A stretch of 64,000 nt of DNA from Leptospira_A sp046736045 (GTDB lineage Bacteria > Spirochaetota > Leptospiria > Leptospirales > Leptospiraceae). Below the pieces are notes generated by a model. The model did no database searches and was not told the DNA's origin. It saw nothing but the letters and a program-made list of their open reading frames with translations. Below are positions 8,839 through 16,414 of the stretch, piece by piece. Made by a program: the position numbers and the translations under genes. The DNA lies in contig NZ_CP177134.1 of NCBI RefSeq assembly GCF_046736045.1, positions 1,488,001 to 1,552,000 on the forward strand, written 5' to 3'. Every line of letters starts with the position of its first letter. The first letter of the stretch is position 1.

Positions 8839-10092
8839 ATGGAAAACGATCTTCTTCATTCGGACCACCACCCACTCCATACCATCCAAAAAGAAAAGGC
8901 GATTATCTTTATCTTGGCGGCACTCCAATTTCTACACATCCTGGATTTTGTCATTATGATGCCTCTCGGACCGGTGTTTAAAGAAAGTTTTAAAATCACC
9001 GCTTCCCAATTCGGATTGTTAGTTGCATCTTATACATTAAGTGCAGGTATTTTCGGATTGATCGGTACTTTCTTTCTGGATCGTTTTGACAGAAAGCCTG
9101 CACTACTCATTGTATATTTCGGATTCGCATTAGGGACGTTACTCTGTGCCTTTGCTCCAACTTTCAATACTCTCATTATCGCAAGGGTCGTAGCAGGTGG
9201 GTTTGGCGGAGCCATTGGAACGTTGGTATTATCCATTATCGGTGATATCATTCCTATTTTCCGAAGAGGAAAAGCCACCGGCATCGTAATGTCTGCATTT
9301 TCTCTTGCTTCTGTGATTGGAATTCCGATCGGTTTGTCTCTTGCAAACAGGTTCGGATGGCATAGCCCTTTTTTAGGATTGGCAACTTTAAGTTTCCTAT
9401 TGCTGCCGATTGCTTATAAAGTATTGCCTAATATTCGTGTGCATTTGGACAATAAAAACCTGGACGAATCGAAATGGGCTGCAATTCGAACTGTCTTCAC
9501 TAGAAAGTCACATTACTTTTCTTTTGCATTCATGAGTACTCTGATGTTCGGTGGTTTTACAATCATTCCTTTCCTCGCACCTTTTTTGGTTTCGAATGTG
9601 GGAATGACAAAAGAAGAACTGCCTTATCTTTATTTTTTCGGCGGATTGTTTACTTTTTTTACAAGTCGTTATATCGGAATATTATCGGATCGTTACGGAA
9701 AGTACAATACGTACGCTGTCCTTGCAGTTCTTGCAGTGATTCCTGTTTCCATCATTACTACTTTGGGTAAAACTCCGTTACCTGTTACATTGACTATTAC
9801 CACTTTGTTTATGATCATTGTTTCCGGGCGTATGGTTCCGGCATTTGCACTTGTTACATCTTCTGTGGAACCTAAGATACGGGGAAGTTTTATGTCCTTC
9901 AATTCTGCGATCCAACAGTTCGCTTCGGCATTTGCTTCGATACTTGCAGGTTATATCTTAACGGAAGAGTCTAACGGAACGCTTGTGAATTTTGAAATCG
10001 TAGGAATGATCGCCGTATTCTGCTTGTTATTCAGCGTTTATTTGGCTTCGAAGATTACGATTCCGAATGAGGGGCATTCTTTAAAAAAATAG
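8839..10092 (+). CDS. MFS transporter, drug-efflux type
   Basis: 417 residues with twelve hydrophobic segments by eye. Loop 2-3 carries GTFFLDRFDRKPALL, a form of the MFS signature GXXXDRXGRR, and a second copy is in GILSDRYGKYNTY. The N-terminus LHILDFVIMMPLGPVF is typical of the DHA1 group (arabinose/multidrug exporters). A His-rich cytoplasmic N-terminal tail (HSDHHPLH) precedes TM1. No ribosome-binding site is evident before the ATG. The palindrome just upstream implies repression by a regulator encoded elsewhere, consistent with inducible efflux. The substrate is unknown. Confidence 0.85.
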   Translation: MENDLLHSDHHPLHTIQKEKAIIFILAALQFLHILDFVIMMPLGPVFKESFKITASQFGLLVASYTLSAGIFGLIGTFFLDRFDRKPALLIVYFGFALGTLLCAFAPTFNTLIIARVVAGGFGGAIGTLVLSIIGDIIPIFRRGKATGIVMSAFSLASVIGIPIGLSLANRFGWHSPFLGLATLSFLLLPIAYKVLPNIRVHLDNKNLDESKWAAIRTVFTRKSHYFSFAFMSTLMFGGFTIIPFLAPFLVSNVGMTKEELPYLYFFGGLFTFFTSRYIGILSDRYGKYNTYAVLAVLAVIPVSIITTLGKTPLPVTLTITTLFMIIVSGRMVPAFALVTSSVEPKIRGSFMSFNSAIQQFASAFASILAGYILTEESNGTLVNFEIVGMIAVFCLLFSVYLASKITIPNEGHSLKK

Positions 10093-10105
10093 ACGGATGT
10101 ATTTA

Positions 10106-11080
10106 TTATCTGATGATATCGATCTTCAGAGCTTTCAAAATATCCAAATTTCCTTTTTCCAAAAAGGAAAGAACCAAATCTTTTTGAGAGGCAGATAACA
10201 TCTGCCTTTCTTGCAATTGATTGAGTATCTCGTTCGCCGAACCCAATTCCAAACCGTTCAATTCCGAATAGATATACTGGATATTCAAATCGATTCTGTT
10301 TTTGCCCGTATAATCTATCAGTTTTTCCGTAAGATCCAAAATCTGCTCTTGTCTTCGGATTAGAGTTTCCATCGTAGATAAAACAATAAAGATTTCCATA
10401 TCGTCTGCGAACAAAGCGAGCATATGATCATAGATTTTAGGAGATTGTATCGGTAGTTCGTAGATTGCATCACCTAATGCCTGATAAAGAGTTTTTTCTT
10501 CCTCAGGGGAAAATCCGGTATAATCCCTCAGATTGGATACAATGACCGAAGGAAGGATGACTAGGAATTGACAGGCAAGTTCCGGTTCATTCGATTCACG
10601 AACCAAATACACAATGACGTTGCATACTTTTTGAAAATTCAAATAGGCCCAGTAACGATAACTTTTGACTTTGAAGATATTTTTTTCTCTTTTTTCCTTA
10701 TGCATACTTTCCCGAATCGCAAGAAAAGTATAATAGTCAGTTCTGAAAAGATTCGCAAGTGTTTTGGCGGAAAAGGATTCAATGATTTCTTTTACCACTT
10801 GCGGCTCACTGATATAAAGAAAATAAGAGACCAATTCCTGGTTTTGTTGGGATTCGGAAAGATACTCTTCTAAAATTTTATAATGCGCCTGATAAAACGC
10901 GGAAATTCCAACACTGAAAGTGACTTTGTTCCCAAGAAAAGAAACTAACTTTTCTTTGGCGAGACAATTGGTTTCCCCTCGTCCAAGCAGAGTGTTTCCG
11001 CCGTAAATCTGTTTGCAATTGTTCGGACAGGCTTCACTCGTCGACTTGTCCAAAAAACATTTTCGCATTTCTGAATCCAT
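10106..11080 (-). CDS. unknown protein with N-terminal cysteine cluster
   Basis: 324 residues, not recognised. The first 40 residues hold four Cys (about 8, 18, 22 and 39, in CFLDKSTSEACPNNCKQIYG and ETNCLAKE), which could bind zinc or an Fe-S cluster. The rest is predicted almost wholly helical with regular hydrophobic repeats, such as LSTMETLIRRQEQILDLTEK, suggesting an alpha-solenoid or helical bundle. No signal peptide or membrane helix is visible, so it is probably cytoplasmic. It follows a lipoprotein gene by 6 bases in the same operon, so the two may share a role. Codon use is like its neighbours. Confidence 0.6.
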   Translation of the reverse strand: MDSEMRKCFLDKSTSEACPNNCKQIYGGNTLLGRGETNCLAKEKLVSFLGNKVTFSVGISAFYQAHYKILEEYLSESQQNQELVSYFLYISEPQVVKEIIESFSAKTLANLFRTDYYTFLAIRESMHKEKREKNIFKVKSYRYWAYLNFQKVCNVIVYLVRESNEPELACQFLVILPSVIVSNLRDYTGFSPEEEKTLYQALGDAIYELPIQSPKIYDHMLALFADDMEIFIVLSTMETLIRRQEQILDLTEKLIDYTGKNRIDLNIQYIYSELNGLELGSANEILNQLQERQMLSASQKDLVLSFLEKGNLDILKALKIDIIR

Positions 11081-11086
11081 GAATGA

Positions 11087-11551
11087 TTAAGGTAACATTT
11101 CTCCACAATCCCTCATTTCCGGTGCATAAGGATTTTGAACTGACTTGCCTTTTGCTACCCAGTATTTTTCAACCATCGGACAGTAGAACTGATTATAATT
11201 TTCTAATACAGGAATTGCTTTTTTTATTTCGGTCAGAACTGAAGCAATTTGCGAAAGATTGACGAAAGAAGCGTCCAAGTCCTTTGGATTTTTAGGAAAT
11301 AATCCTTCTATTCTGGATTTCCATTCCAGCAAACGAGGGTGAGTCGAACTTCCCAAAGAATCCAGGGCGGATTTGAATGCAACTAATGAGAGAGATGGCG
11401 GATCCAGCAATAATCCTTCGTGCATTTTTTGATTTGCTTCAAATAAATTCGAAATGAGAGAGATATCTTTCTCTGAATATGGCACTTCGGCAGGTGTACA
11501 TTGTCCGAGAAAAAGAATGCTGATTAGTGAGATTGAAATAAAAAGCTTCAT
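11087..11551 (-). CDS. small lipoprotein, unknown
   Basis: 154 residues. The signal peptide MKLFISISLISILFLGQC ends in a lipobox (LGQC), so Cys18 is the likely lipidated residue and the protein is an envelope lipoprotein. The mature part is helical with two further Cys near the C-terminus (YCPMVEKYW, DCGEM). No known domain is seen. It is the first gene of a two-gene operon with the Cys-cluster protein. A 7-7-7 inverted repeat lies 46 bases upstream of its start. Confidence 0.65.
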   Translation of the reverse strand: MKLFISISLISILFLGQCTPAEVPYSEKDISLISNLFEANQKMHEGLLLDPPSLSLVAFKSALDSLGSSTHPRLLEWKSRIEGLFPKNPKDLDASFVNLSQIASVLTEIKKAIPVLENYNQFYCPMVEKYWVAKGKSVQNPYAPEMRDCGEMLP

Positions 11552-11596
11552 ATTTTAATACATTCCAAATTGGGGATGATCTGGGATTCAAATTTT

Positions 11597-11617
11597 TAAC
11601 TAAAACAAGGTTAGTTA
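11597..11617. promoter_or_regulatory. inverted repeat, possible operator
   Basis: TAACTAA-aacaagg-TTAGTTA is a perfect 7-bp inverted repeat with a 7-bp spacer. It lies in the 148-base divergent region between the lipoprotein gene (start 11551, minus) and the VOC gene (start 11700, plus). The arm-to-arm spacing fits binding of a dimeric regulator on one helix face. It is AT-rich, so chance is possible. Confidence 0.35.
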
Positions 11618-11699
11618 GAGTTTTCCACTTGCTTTTTTGTCGACAAAGCCAGTTTTTCAAGCATGATGACAGAAAAGTCAATCAAGGTTAAGAAATAGT

Positions 11700-12053
11700 A
11701 TGATCATCGTAGAAGGCATCGGCCATGTCAACATTCCAGTTACCCAGCTAGACGCTTCCATTGAGTTCTACCGGGAAATTTTCGATTTCGAAGTAGAAAC
11801 AAAAAAAGACGCTGAGGCCATTCTTTCTTTGGATGCTTTTAAAATCCGACTGGTTAAATCCACCATCACCCCGGATCAAACCCTTGCAGCGCTCAGTTTC
11901 GTAATGGACGTGGATGATTTTACGGAAGCGATTACGGAATTGGAAGAAAAAAACGTAAAAATCGTTCGTGGCCCTGAAGGTACCGATTCAGGAGAAAGCC
12001 TAACTTTCACCGACCCCAATCAAAATTTAATCGAGATTTACTACGAAAACTAA
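11700..12053 (+). CDS. VOC family (glyoxalase-fold) protein
   Basis: 117 residues forming one vicinal-oxygen-chelate module of two beta-alpha-beta-beta-beta units. The first strand GHVNIPVTQLDASIEFYREI supplies a metal-ligand type His, and the C-terminal DPNQNLIEIYYEN carries the usual final Glu ligand. This is the form seen in glyoxalase I, bleomycin-resistance and dioxygenase relatives. The reaction cannot be told from sequence. It is a single gene with its own upstream region of about 150 bases. Confidence 0.8.
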   Translation: MIIVEGIGHVNIPVTQLDASIEFYREIFDFEVETKKDAEAILSLDAFKIRLVKSTITPDQTLAALSFVMDVDDFTEAITELEEKNVKIVRGPEGTDSGESLTFTDPNQNLIEIYYEN

Positions 12054-12098
12054 TTGGAGTTGATTTTGTTCGTTATTTAACGTAACATTCCTCTTGGT

Positions 12099-13589
12099 AT
12101 GCCAATCGCCGCCCAAGAGGAAGAAAGAGAACTACTTCAAATCCAAGATTTCAGGAAAGGTTATATTTACTTCCTTTCCAGCTTGCAAAACCTTTCCGGT
12201 GCCTTCCTTCAATTCCTTACTTCAGGAAATATTTCCGAGGCAAACAAAAGAGATCTCCTTCCCCTTCGAAAGCTTCTGGATTCAGAGCTGAATAAAACCC
12301 AAAAAAAGATCAAAGACATCATCATCAATTTGGATGAGAAACATCTGTATCCTTATATGAAAAAGGAATACAATCGTTATTTTCCGGCGGGCCTTGCGGA
12401 TGATCACCGAAATGAATTTGTTCAGTTTCATCTTATATTCGAAATGCTCAGAAATTTTTATATCGAGTCCATGCAGAGTTGGGATGAAATCAAAAAGTCA
12501 ATCGAGTCGGCTAATTTTCATGAGAATGAATTTAGAAATGAAGCGCTTCTCGGTTTTAGAGTTGTTCCTGCTCTCGGGCGATTGCTGTCCTTATCGTTTC
12601 TATTGAAACGTATGGCTTATATTTTACAGATTGAAAAACCGGAATCCATTTGGGAACCTAAGGCCACCAAACCAAAGTTTAAGGAAAATGTAATCTATCG
12701 TCTTTCCACGGTATTTTCAGAAAATCTCTACCAGACTGAATTTCAGGAAGAGATGACACATTCTCCTTTCACGGAAGAGCCTCCGGAAACGGGTCAAACT
12801 ACTTCGCAGGAAACCAAACCTCAGGAAGTTGTAGAACATAAAAAGACGGTTCCTAGAAAAGAAACGATCATCAATTATATACAAGCCTACGGGAAGTATT
12901 CCTGGAACTCGGATCAACATTATTTCTTTCGTTTTGAAACGGATAAATATATGGAGGAAAAAGATTATTTTAAGCAAACGATCAGTATGGATTTGCATAT
13001 GGGAGCAGACGAACAGATTTTGCGTTCCGAATTGATACGTTCCCTTACCAGTGTGGAAAGAAAATCAAAGTCTGCAGAAGAATTGGAAAAAGATTATCTT
13101 AGTTTTTTAGATCATTTTTTTAATTTTTGCGAAAATATCATTATGATGAATATAAATATTCCCGCTCAATTGAAATGGGTTTTTTTATTTCACATTGGTC
13201 CTTCTCATTTTTATATGATCGCTAAAAAATTTTTAACGGAAGTTAATACCGGATTTTTGCATATAAGATCCGTGGATGGAAAAAAAGTTTCCAGAGTGAT
13301 CCCGACGGAAGTAGTTAAAAAACATGTGATCGATTATTGGAATCGGGCAGTGCTACCCAATGTCGGAGAAGAAAAAAATAACATCGTCATCTTAAAGAAG
13401 TTAAGCGAAGTTGTGGAAAATTGTTATAAGGACGTTTCAACACACGCAATCAAATGTTACGAAGATCTGCCTCCTGAGGTCAAAGCTTCCAAGCCCAGGG
13501 TTCAATTGTTCAGAGAACATATGAACCAATGGATGGGTGCGGCAAACATCATCGTGTTCAAACGGTTTGTAAAAAATAAATCTTTCTAA
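12099..13589 (+). CDS. unknown cytoplasmic protein, 496 residues
   Basis: No family recognised. An N-terminal helical domain (about 1-215) contains MPIAAQEEERELLQIQDFRK and charged coiled-coil-like stretches. A low-complexity linker rich in Glu, Thr, Gln and Pro (about 220-255) leads to a C-terminal helical domain (about 260-496). Two separate globular parts are likely. No signal peptide, membrane segment or catalytic motif is visible. The ATG has no clear ribosome-binding site. The gene stands alone, 45 bases after the VOC gene, and its stop overlaps the convergent IPT/TIG lipoprotein gene by four bases. Confidence 0.6.
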   Translation: MPIAAQEEERELLQIQDFRKGYIYFLSSLQNLSGAFLQFLTSGNISEANKRDLLPLRKLLDSELNKTQKKIKDIIINLDEKHLYPYMKKEYNRYFPAGLADDHRNEFVQFHLIFEMLRNFYIESMQSWDEIKKSIESANFHENEFRNEALLGFRVVPALGRLLSLSFLLKRMAYILQIEKPESIWEPKATKPKFKENVIYRLSTVFSENLYQTEFQEEMTHSPFTEEPPETGQTTSQETKPQEVVEHKKTVPRKETIINYIQAYGKYSWNSDQHYFFRFETDKYMEEKDYFKQTISMDLHMGADEQILRSELIRSLTSVERKSKSAEELEKDYLSFLDHFFNFCENIIMMNINIPAQLKWVFLFHIGPSHFYMIAKKFLTEVNTGFLHIRSVDGKKVSRVIPTEVVKKHVIDYWNRAVLPNVGEEKNNIVILKKLSEVVENCYKDVSTHAIKCYEDLPPEVKASKPRVQLFREHMNQWMGAANIIVFKRFVKNKSF

Positions 13590-14278
13590 ATCGAGATAGC
13601 ACAGGTTGAAGAACCTGCGGTTAAATAAAACTGGGAAGAGGAATTTCCCGGAATGGCAACTCTGGGATCTTTTTGAAGTATGTAATCCGTTGCCTGGCAA
13701 CTTCTGTCGAATACTCTTAGGGTAACAATACTATCGCAAGTGACGGTGATGAACGAACCTCCCGCAATTACATTTGTATGAAATGCTTTGGTTTCAATCC
13801 CGTCAAAAGTGATACTTTTGCTTTCACCTTGTTTGATTTCAATTTCATCCCCGTATTGTTTGTTTGTAACCGCATAACAATCGATAAAAAAATCAGTGCC
13901 GATACAGTTTGTACCTGTTTTTAGACCGGGTAAACAAGACCCTCCCGATTTGGAAACAGTGACTACTCCCGAGTAAGCATTGTCGGGAACCACTGTGCGT
14001 AGTTCCGTTCCGAAATTGGATATGATCCTTGCCACGATTTCATTGAACCGAACGGTTGTAGCTAATCCGAAATTTTCTCCTTTGATCACCACTTCCGTGG
14101 CCGGAAAGACTGCATTTAGGTTGTTTTGGGTGGGTGTGCCGATTTGGGGAGTGACTGTAAAGATAGCAGGGGGACTCACGAGAAACGCCACCAAAGGATC
14201 TACATCGGTTTTTGCCTGACACTGAAAGGCCAAAGCAGAAACCATCATCTGAAGAACGAAAAAGTAGAGTTTCTTCAT
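13586..14278 (-). CDS. IPT/TIG-domain lipoprotein
   Basis: 230 residues from the ATG at 14278, chosen because AAGGGG lies about 8 bases before it; two in-frame ATGs upstream are too close to or precede that site. A signal peptide ends near LAFQC, a spirochaete-type lipobox. Residues about 35-115 form an IPT/TIG (Ig-like, plexin) fold: PAIFTVTPQIGTPTQNN, EVVIKGENFG, VRFNEIVARI, VPDNAYSGVVTV. The C-terminal half is beta-rich with six Cys, suggesting disulfides. A surface or periplasmic binding role is likely but the ligand is unknown. Confidence 0.75.
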   Translation of the reverse strand: MKKLYFFVLQMMVSALAFQCQAKTDVDPLVAFLVSPPAIFTVTPQIGTPTQNNLNAVFPATEVVIKGENFGLATTVRFNEIVARIISNFGTELRTVVPDNAYSGVVTVSKSGGSCLPGLKTGTNCIGTDFFIDCYAVTNKQYGDEIEIKQGESKSITFDGIETKAFHTNVIAGGSFITVTCDSIVTLRVFDRSCQATDYILQKDPRVAIPGNSSSQFYLTAGSSTCAISI

Positions 14279-14350
14279 TTTCATAACCCCTTCCATTATC
14301 GGAATTCATTGCATGATTTCATTTCTATTTTTTCCTAGGATAAAAATTCC

Positions 14351-15124
14351 ATGAGCCTTTCTACACTTACCATCACACCCGACGGAATTGCCATTTTGCA
14401 ATTGAACCGCCCTGAAGCGAAGAATGCAATCTCTGTAGCACTATTGGATTCGATTTGGCACCAGCTCAAAGAGATTGGAAGCAGTGCCGCACGAGTTGTT
14501 GTGGTCAAAGGTTCGGGAGATTCCTTTTCGGCAGGAGCTGACTTAAAAGAAAGGATTACTATGTCTCCTGATGCGGTGAAACAATTTTTAAACGATATCA
14601 GGGATTGTTTTTTAGAGCTGGAAAATCTCCCTCAACCTACGATTGCCTGCATCAATGGATTTGCTTTTGGAGGCGGATTGGAACTGGCGCTTTCCTGTGA
14701 TATTCGTTATGCGGGAGAATCCTCAGTTGTAGGGCTTACTGAAACGAAGTTAGGTATCATTCCTGGTGCCGGCGGTACCCAAAGATTGACCAAGTTATTG
14801 GGCAAATCTATTGCGTTGGAATGGATTGCACGGGCAAAAAAAATCGGTGCTTCCGAAGGGTTGGCAAAAGGTTTGTATCAGGAAGTGTTTTCTGATTCCG
14901 AATTAGAAACATCTTGCCTAGCCATTGCATTGGACATTGCCGAGTCGGCTCCGGTTGCAGTGAGAGCTGCAAAAAAAGCAGTCAATGGAGCGCTTTCGTA
15001 TGGAGGCAGATCCGCATTGGATTGGGAAAGACTTTGTTATGCGGAGACTTTACCCACCAAAGATAGATTGGAAGCATTGCTTGCATTTAAAGAAAAAAGA
15101 AAACCGAAATTTATTGGAGAATGA
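14351..15124 (+). CDS. enoyl-CoA hydratase/isomerase family protein
   Basis: 257 residues of the crotonase fold. The oxyanion-hole segments SAGADLKE and NGFAFGGGLELALSCD and the second active-site region GLTETKLGIIPGAGGTQR are intact. Both glutamates of true hydratases are present (near 112 and 132), so it should hydrate 2-enoyl-CoA in beta-oxidation rather than be an inactive relative. The start ATGAGCCTTTC fits the usual N-terminus. The dCTP deaminase gene begins 3 bases after its stop, so they are co-transcribed. An acyl-CoA dehydrogenase lies at 53615, outside this operon. Confidence 0.85.
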   Translation: MSLSTLTITPDGIAILQLNRPEAKNAISVALLDSIWHQLKEIGSSAARVVVVKGSGDSFSAGADLKERITMSPDAVKQFLNDIRDCFLELENLPQPTIACINGFAFGGGLELALSCDIRYAGESSVVGLTETKLGIIPGAGGTQRLTKLLGKSIALEWIARAKKIGASEGLAKGLYQEVFSDSELETSCLAIALDIAESAPVAVRAAKKAVNGALSYGGRSALDWERLCYAETLPTKDRLEALLAFKEKRKPKFIGE

Positions 15125-15127
15125 TCT

Positions 15128-15652
15128 GTGATTTTAACCGGACGCGAAATATTAAAAAAACTGGGAACTGATATCAAAATCGAACCTTATAATCCCGATT
15201 TGCTGAACCCAAACTCGTATAACTTATGTTTGGACAAGGACTTGCTTGTTTATTCCTCTTTTCCCTTGGATATGAAAAAACCGAACCCGGTAGAAAAACT
15301 GACAATCCCTGAAGAGGGATTGCTCTTGGAACCGGGAAAGTTGTATTTGGGTAGAACAATCGAATATACTGAAACTCATAACCTCGTTCCCATGTTGGAA
15401 GGGAGATCTTCGATCGGAAGATTGGGAATGTTCGTTCATATCACTGCGGGATTCGGTGATGTCGGCTTTAAAGGTTTTTGGACTTTAGAAATCCAAGTGA
15501 TCCACCCTTTGCGGGTCTATTCGGGAGTTCAGATTTGCCAGATTTTTTATCACACCGTTGCAGGTGAGATTGAAGAGTATAAGTCGGGAAAATACCAAGG
15601 CAACCAGGGAATTCAACCTTCCTTATTGTATAAGGATTTTGAGAAGAAGTAA
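15128..15652 (+). CDS. dcd: dCTP deaminase
   Basis: 174 residues from a GTG start. Conserved parts are PDLLNPNSYNLCL, EPGKLYLGRTIEY, the nucleotide-contact motif EGRSSIGRLG, and TAGFGDVGFKGFWTLEIQV with the catalytic Glu. This trimeric dUTPase-fold enzyme converts dCTP to dUTP for thymidylate synthesis. GFGDVGFKG resembles forms from clostridia and Bacteroidetes rather than the E. coli type. Whether it also hydrolyses dUTP (bifunctional DCD-DUT) cannot be decided. It follows the enoyl-CoA hydratase by 3 bases and is followed by a bidirectional terminator. Confidence 0.9.
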   Translation: MILTGREILKKLGTDIKIEPYNPDLLNPNSYNLCLDKDLLVYSSFPLDMKKPNPVEKLTIPEEGLLLEPGKLYLGRTIEYTETHNLVPMLEGRSSIGRLGMFVHITAGFGDVGFKGFWTLEIQVIHPLRVYSGVQICQIFYHTVAGEIEEYKSGKYQGNQGIQPSLLYKDFEKK

Positions 15653-15659
15653 AAAAGAA

Positions 15660-15677
15660 AGGGGGCTAAAACCCCCT
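15660..15677. terminator. bidirectional rho-independent terminator
   Basis: Stem AGGGGG / CCCCCT with loop CTAAAA, 8 bases past the dcd stop and 13 bases from the stop of the convergent DUF2147 gene. On the minus strand it is followed directly by TTTCTTTTTT, a strong U-tract. On the plus strand the T-run comes only after about 15 bases, so termination of dcd is weaker. Confidence 0.8.
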
Positions 15678-15690
15678 AACTGATATTAAA

Positions 15691-16215
15691 TTATTTTTTC
15701 TTTTTGTCTACACAGTCCCATCTGGCGTCGTCCAGATTGACACCGGAAAGTCTGGTCCAGGTATTTGTTTTTCCAATCCATGTAATGGAACAAAGTGTAC
15801 CTTTGAGATCCAACTTTTGGCCGCCTTCCAATACAGTGAATTTACCGCAGTAGGTTTTGCCGTCACGTGGATTGTAAATTTTTCCGTTTTTGTAAAGTCC
15901 TTCTCCTTCATAATTGAATCCGGAGATAAATTGCATACCTAAGTTGGGGCGTGTGCGAAGTTTCGGATCTTCATTGTTATGATCCAGATAAGGAGTTCCC
16001 GGAACACCTTTGTCTTTGTCTTTTTCCGGATAAGCGTTGTCTTTGATACAGATTGTCTTTCCGCAGTATTTGTCACCGCATTTGAAAATTTCAATGACCG
16101 CATCTTTTTCCGGAGGAATATATTTGCCAAGTGCCGCATCAGCTTCTTGTGCAGAAATAGAAGCGGTGATTCCGATGGATACTAAACCAATACATAGGGC
16201 GTGTTTGTAATTCAT
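15691..16215 (-). CDS. exported DUF2147 protein
   Basis: 174 residues from the ATG at 16215; AAGG lies 7 bases upstream, while the ATG at 16221 sits almost on it. The signal peptide ends near SISAQEA. The mature protein shows the DUF2147 pattern: a beta-rich lipocalin-like fold with GKYIPPEKDAVIEIFKCGDK, YCGK, DLKGTLC and WTRLSG. Five Cys are present, several spaced for disulfides. DUF2147 proteins are small periplasmic proteins of unknown function. The gene is monocistronic, with a terminator just downstream at 15660-15677. Confidence 0.8.
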   Translation of the reverse strand: MNYKHALCIGLVSIGITASISAQEADAALGKYIPPEKDAVIEIFKCGDKYCGKTICIKDNAYPEKDKDKGVPGTPYLDHNNEDPKLRTRPNLGMQFISGFNYEGEGLYKNGKIYNPRDGKTYCGKFTVLEGGQKLDLKGTLCSITWIGKTNTWTRLSGVNLDDARWDCVDKKKK

Positions 16216-16370
16216 AATCATCCTTATCTTTTATAGAATTGATTCCCATATTTTATAAAAAAGGCAAAAAGATGGCAAGCTTTGTTTTTATTATGATTGG
16301 TATATAAATCAAATCGTAACAAAAAATAGAGTCTTGGGTGAATCGGTGTTATTATATGAAATGAAAAATG

Positions 16371-16390
16371 CCCTGGGAAAATTCCCAGGG
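16371..16390 (-). terminator. rho-independent terminator
   Basis: Perfect 9-bp stem CCCTGGGAA / TTCCCAGGG with a two-base centre, 24 bases past the stop of the large SpoIIE gene. On the minus strand it is followed by CATTTTTCATTT, a fair U-tract. Confidence 0.7.
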
Positions 16391-16414
16391 TTGTTTGGAA
16401 GTTTGGAAAAGAAT

